From positions 62,001 through 126,000 of the forward strand of contig NZ_VIWT01000006.1 in NCBI RefSeq assembly GCF_007829815.1: a DNA stretch of 64,000 nt, written 5' to 3'. Origin of the DNA: Kitasatospora viridis (lineage in GTDB: Bacteria > Actinomycetota > Actinomycetes > Streptomycetales > Streptomycetaceae). This document shows, piece by piece, positions 63,335-64,000 of the stretch (the first letter of the stretch is position 1; the number at the start of each line of letters is the position of its first letter). The notes below the pieces were generated by a model that was not told the origin of the DNA, ran no database searches, and was given only the letters and a program-made list of their open reading frames with translations. The translations under genes were made by a program, and so were the position numbers.

Positions 63335-64000
63335 ATGACACGCCTCGTCACCCTCATAGCCGCTGCCGCCCTGTCGGCAGCGCCCACCGGCCCCGCCGAC
63401 GCGACCCCGGCCTCGGCCCTGGACCCGCCGCCCGTCGTCCGGGTGATGCCGCTCGGCGACTCGATCACCTACGGCACCGGCAGCTGCGACGGCGACGGCT
63501 ACCGCGGGCCCCTGCTAGGCCTGGTCGCCGCGCAGTCGCGCTACGCCGTCGACCTCGTCGGCTCCCAGCAGGGCGGCACCATGGCCGACCCCGACAATGA
63601 GGGCCACCCGGGCTACACGATCAGTCAGATCGCCAGTGGAGTCGACGGCTGGCTGGCGGCCGCCCACCCGGACGTGGTGCTGCTGCACATCGGGATCAAC
63701 GACCTGCTGGGCGGCACCGACGGCGCGACGGCCGCGGACCTGGCGCGCCGGCTGCTCGACCGGATCTACGCCGACCGGCCCGGCGTCACCGTCATCATGC
63801 AGGGCCTGATCCCGACCACGCCCGGGTGGAACCCGAAGCCCGACCAGCCACCGATCCAGGCCATCGCCGGCTACAACGGCCGGCTCCGGCAGCTGCAGCC
63901 CGCCGAGCAGCAGCAGGGGCGCCGCTTCAGCTACGTCGACGCGCCCAGCCTGGACCCCGGCACCCAGCTGCCCGACGGCGTCCACCCGGACGACGCGGGC
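63335..64000 (+). CDS. Secreted SGNH/GDSL-type hydrolase (3' truncated by window end)
   Basis: ATG at 63335 opens a frame that runs off the window without a stop. The product has a signal peptide (about residues 1-24), block I MPLGDSITYG, block III-like IGINDLLGG and block V DGVHPDDAG with the catalytic Asp-His. It is likely an extracellular esterase or lipase, or a polysaccharide deacetylase of the SGNH fold. The frame is confirmed by continuous family motifs. Confidence 0.9.
   Translation, partial: MTRLVTLIAAAALSAAPTGPADATPASALDPPPVVRVMPLGDSITYGTGSCDGDGYRGPLLGLVAAQSRYAVDLVGSQQGGTMADPDNEGHPGYTISQIASGVDGWLAAAHPDVVLLHIGINDLLGGTDGATAADLARRLLDRIYADRPGVTVIMQGLIPTTPGWNPKPDQPPIQAIAGYNGRLRQLQPAEQQQGRRFSYVDAPSLDPGTQLPDGVHPDDAG

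Overview
The window is GC-rich actinomycete DNA, most likely from a Streptomycetaceae member (Streptomyces or Kitasatospora type). Evidence: strong third-codon-position GC, giant NRPS genes, an AfsR/SARP-type regulator, MmyB-type XRE regulators and many GTG starts. The genus cannot be fixed from sequence alone. No tRNA, rRNA, transposase or CRISPR was seen.

Biosynthetic content. Three separate peptide-biosynthesis loci lie side by side. (1) 1-10.3 kb is the 3' end of an NRPS locus: a 5'-truncated synthetase (A-T-C-A-T-C-A-T-TE), an MFS exporter and a dimethylargininase-like enzyme. Its last two modules are near-identical copies whose adenylation pockets carry two acidic residues, suggesting a basic substrate. 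(2) 23.5-28.0 kb (minus strand) looks like a compact RiPP operon that I cannot match to a described class: a 34-aa acidic peptide without Cys or Ser, an intercistronic hairpin, an HExxH protein, a stand-alone YcaO protein, a SAM methyltransferase, a small one-helix membrane protein and an HTTM/SdpB-like membrane protein. (3) 30.7-57.9 kb is a complete seven-module NRPS operon: promoter, MbtH, C-A-T-E, C-A-T, five C-A-T modules plus TE, an MFS exporter and a lipoprotein. Pocket residues predict roughly D-X, Ser, basic, Ser, Gly, basic, Gln, possibly N-acylated.

Between the loci (10.4-23.4 kb) lie regulators and accessory genes: a small secreted peptide, a divergent AraC/NmrA pair, an AfsR-like regulator divergent from an unknown gene, a HAD-like protein, an epimerase-like gene, two consecutive XRE/MmyB-SDR divergent pairs and a secreted alpha/beta hydrolase. 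A serine beta-lactamase-like hydrolase and a TetR regulator (28.4-30.3 kb) flank a perfect inverted-repeat operator.

The right end (58-64 kb) is chromosomal housekeeping: a hypothetical protein, a BtuFCD-type ABC operon behind a cobalamin riboswitch, a MerR regulator with a 19-bp-spacer leaderless promoter and a downstream partner, and a partial SGNH hydrolase running off the window.

Noteworthy fine structure: a 38-bp direct repeat that builds two 13-codon mini-ORFs in a stop-start relay between two NRPS genes; an 18-bp tandem repeat at the NRPS/exporter junction; duplicated adenylation regions with codon use unlike their surroundings; and a recurring TGACG-N3-CGTCA hairpin over gene ends.
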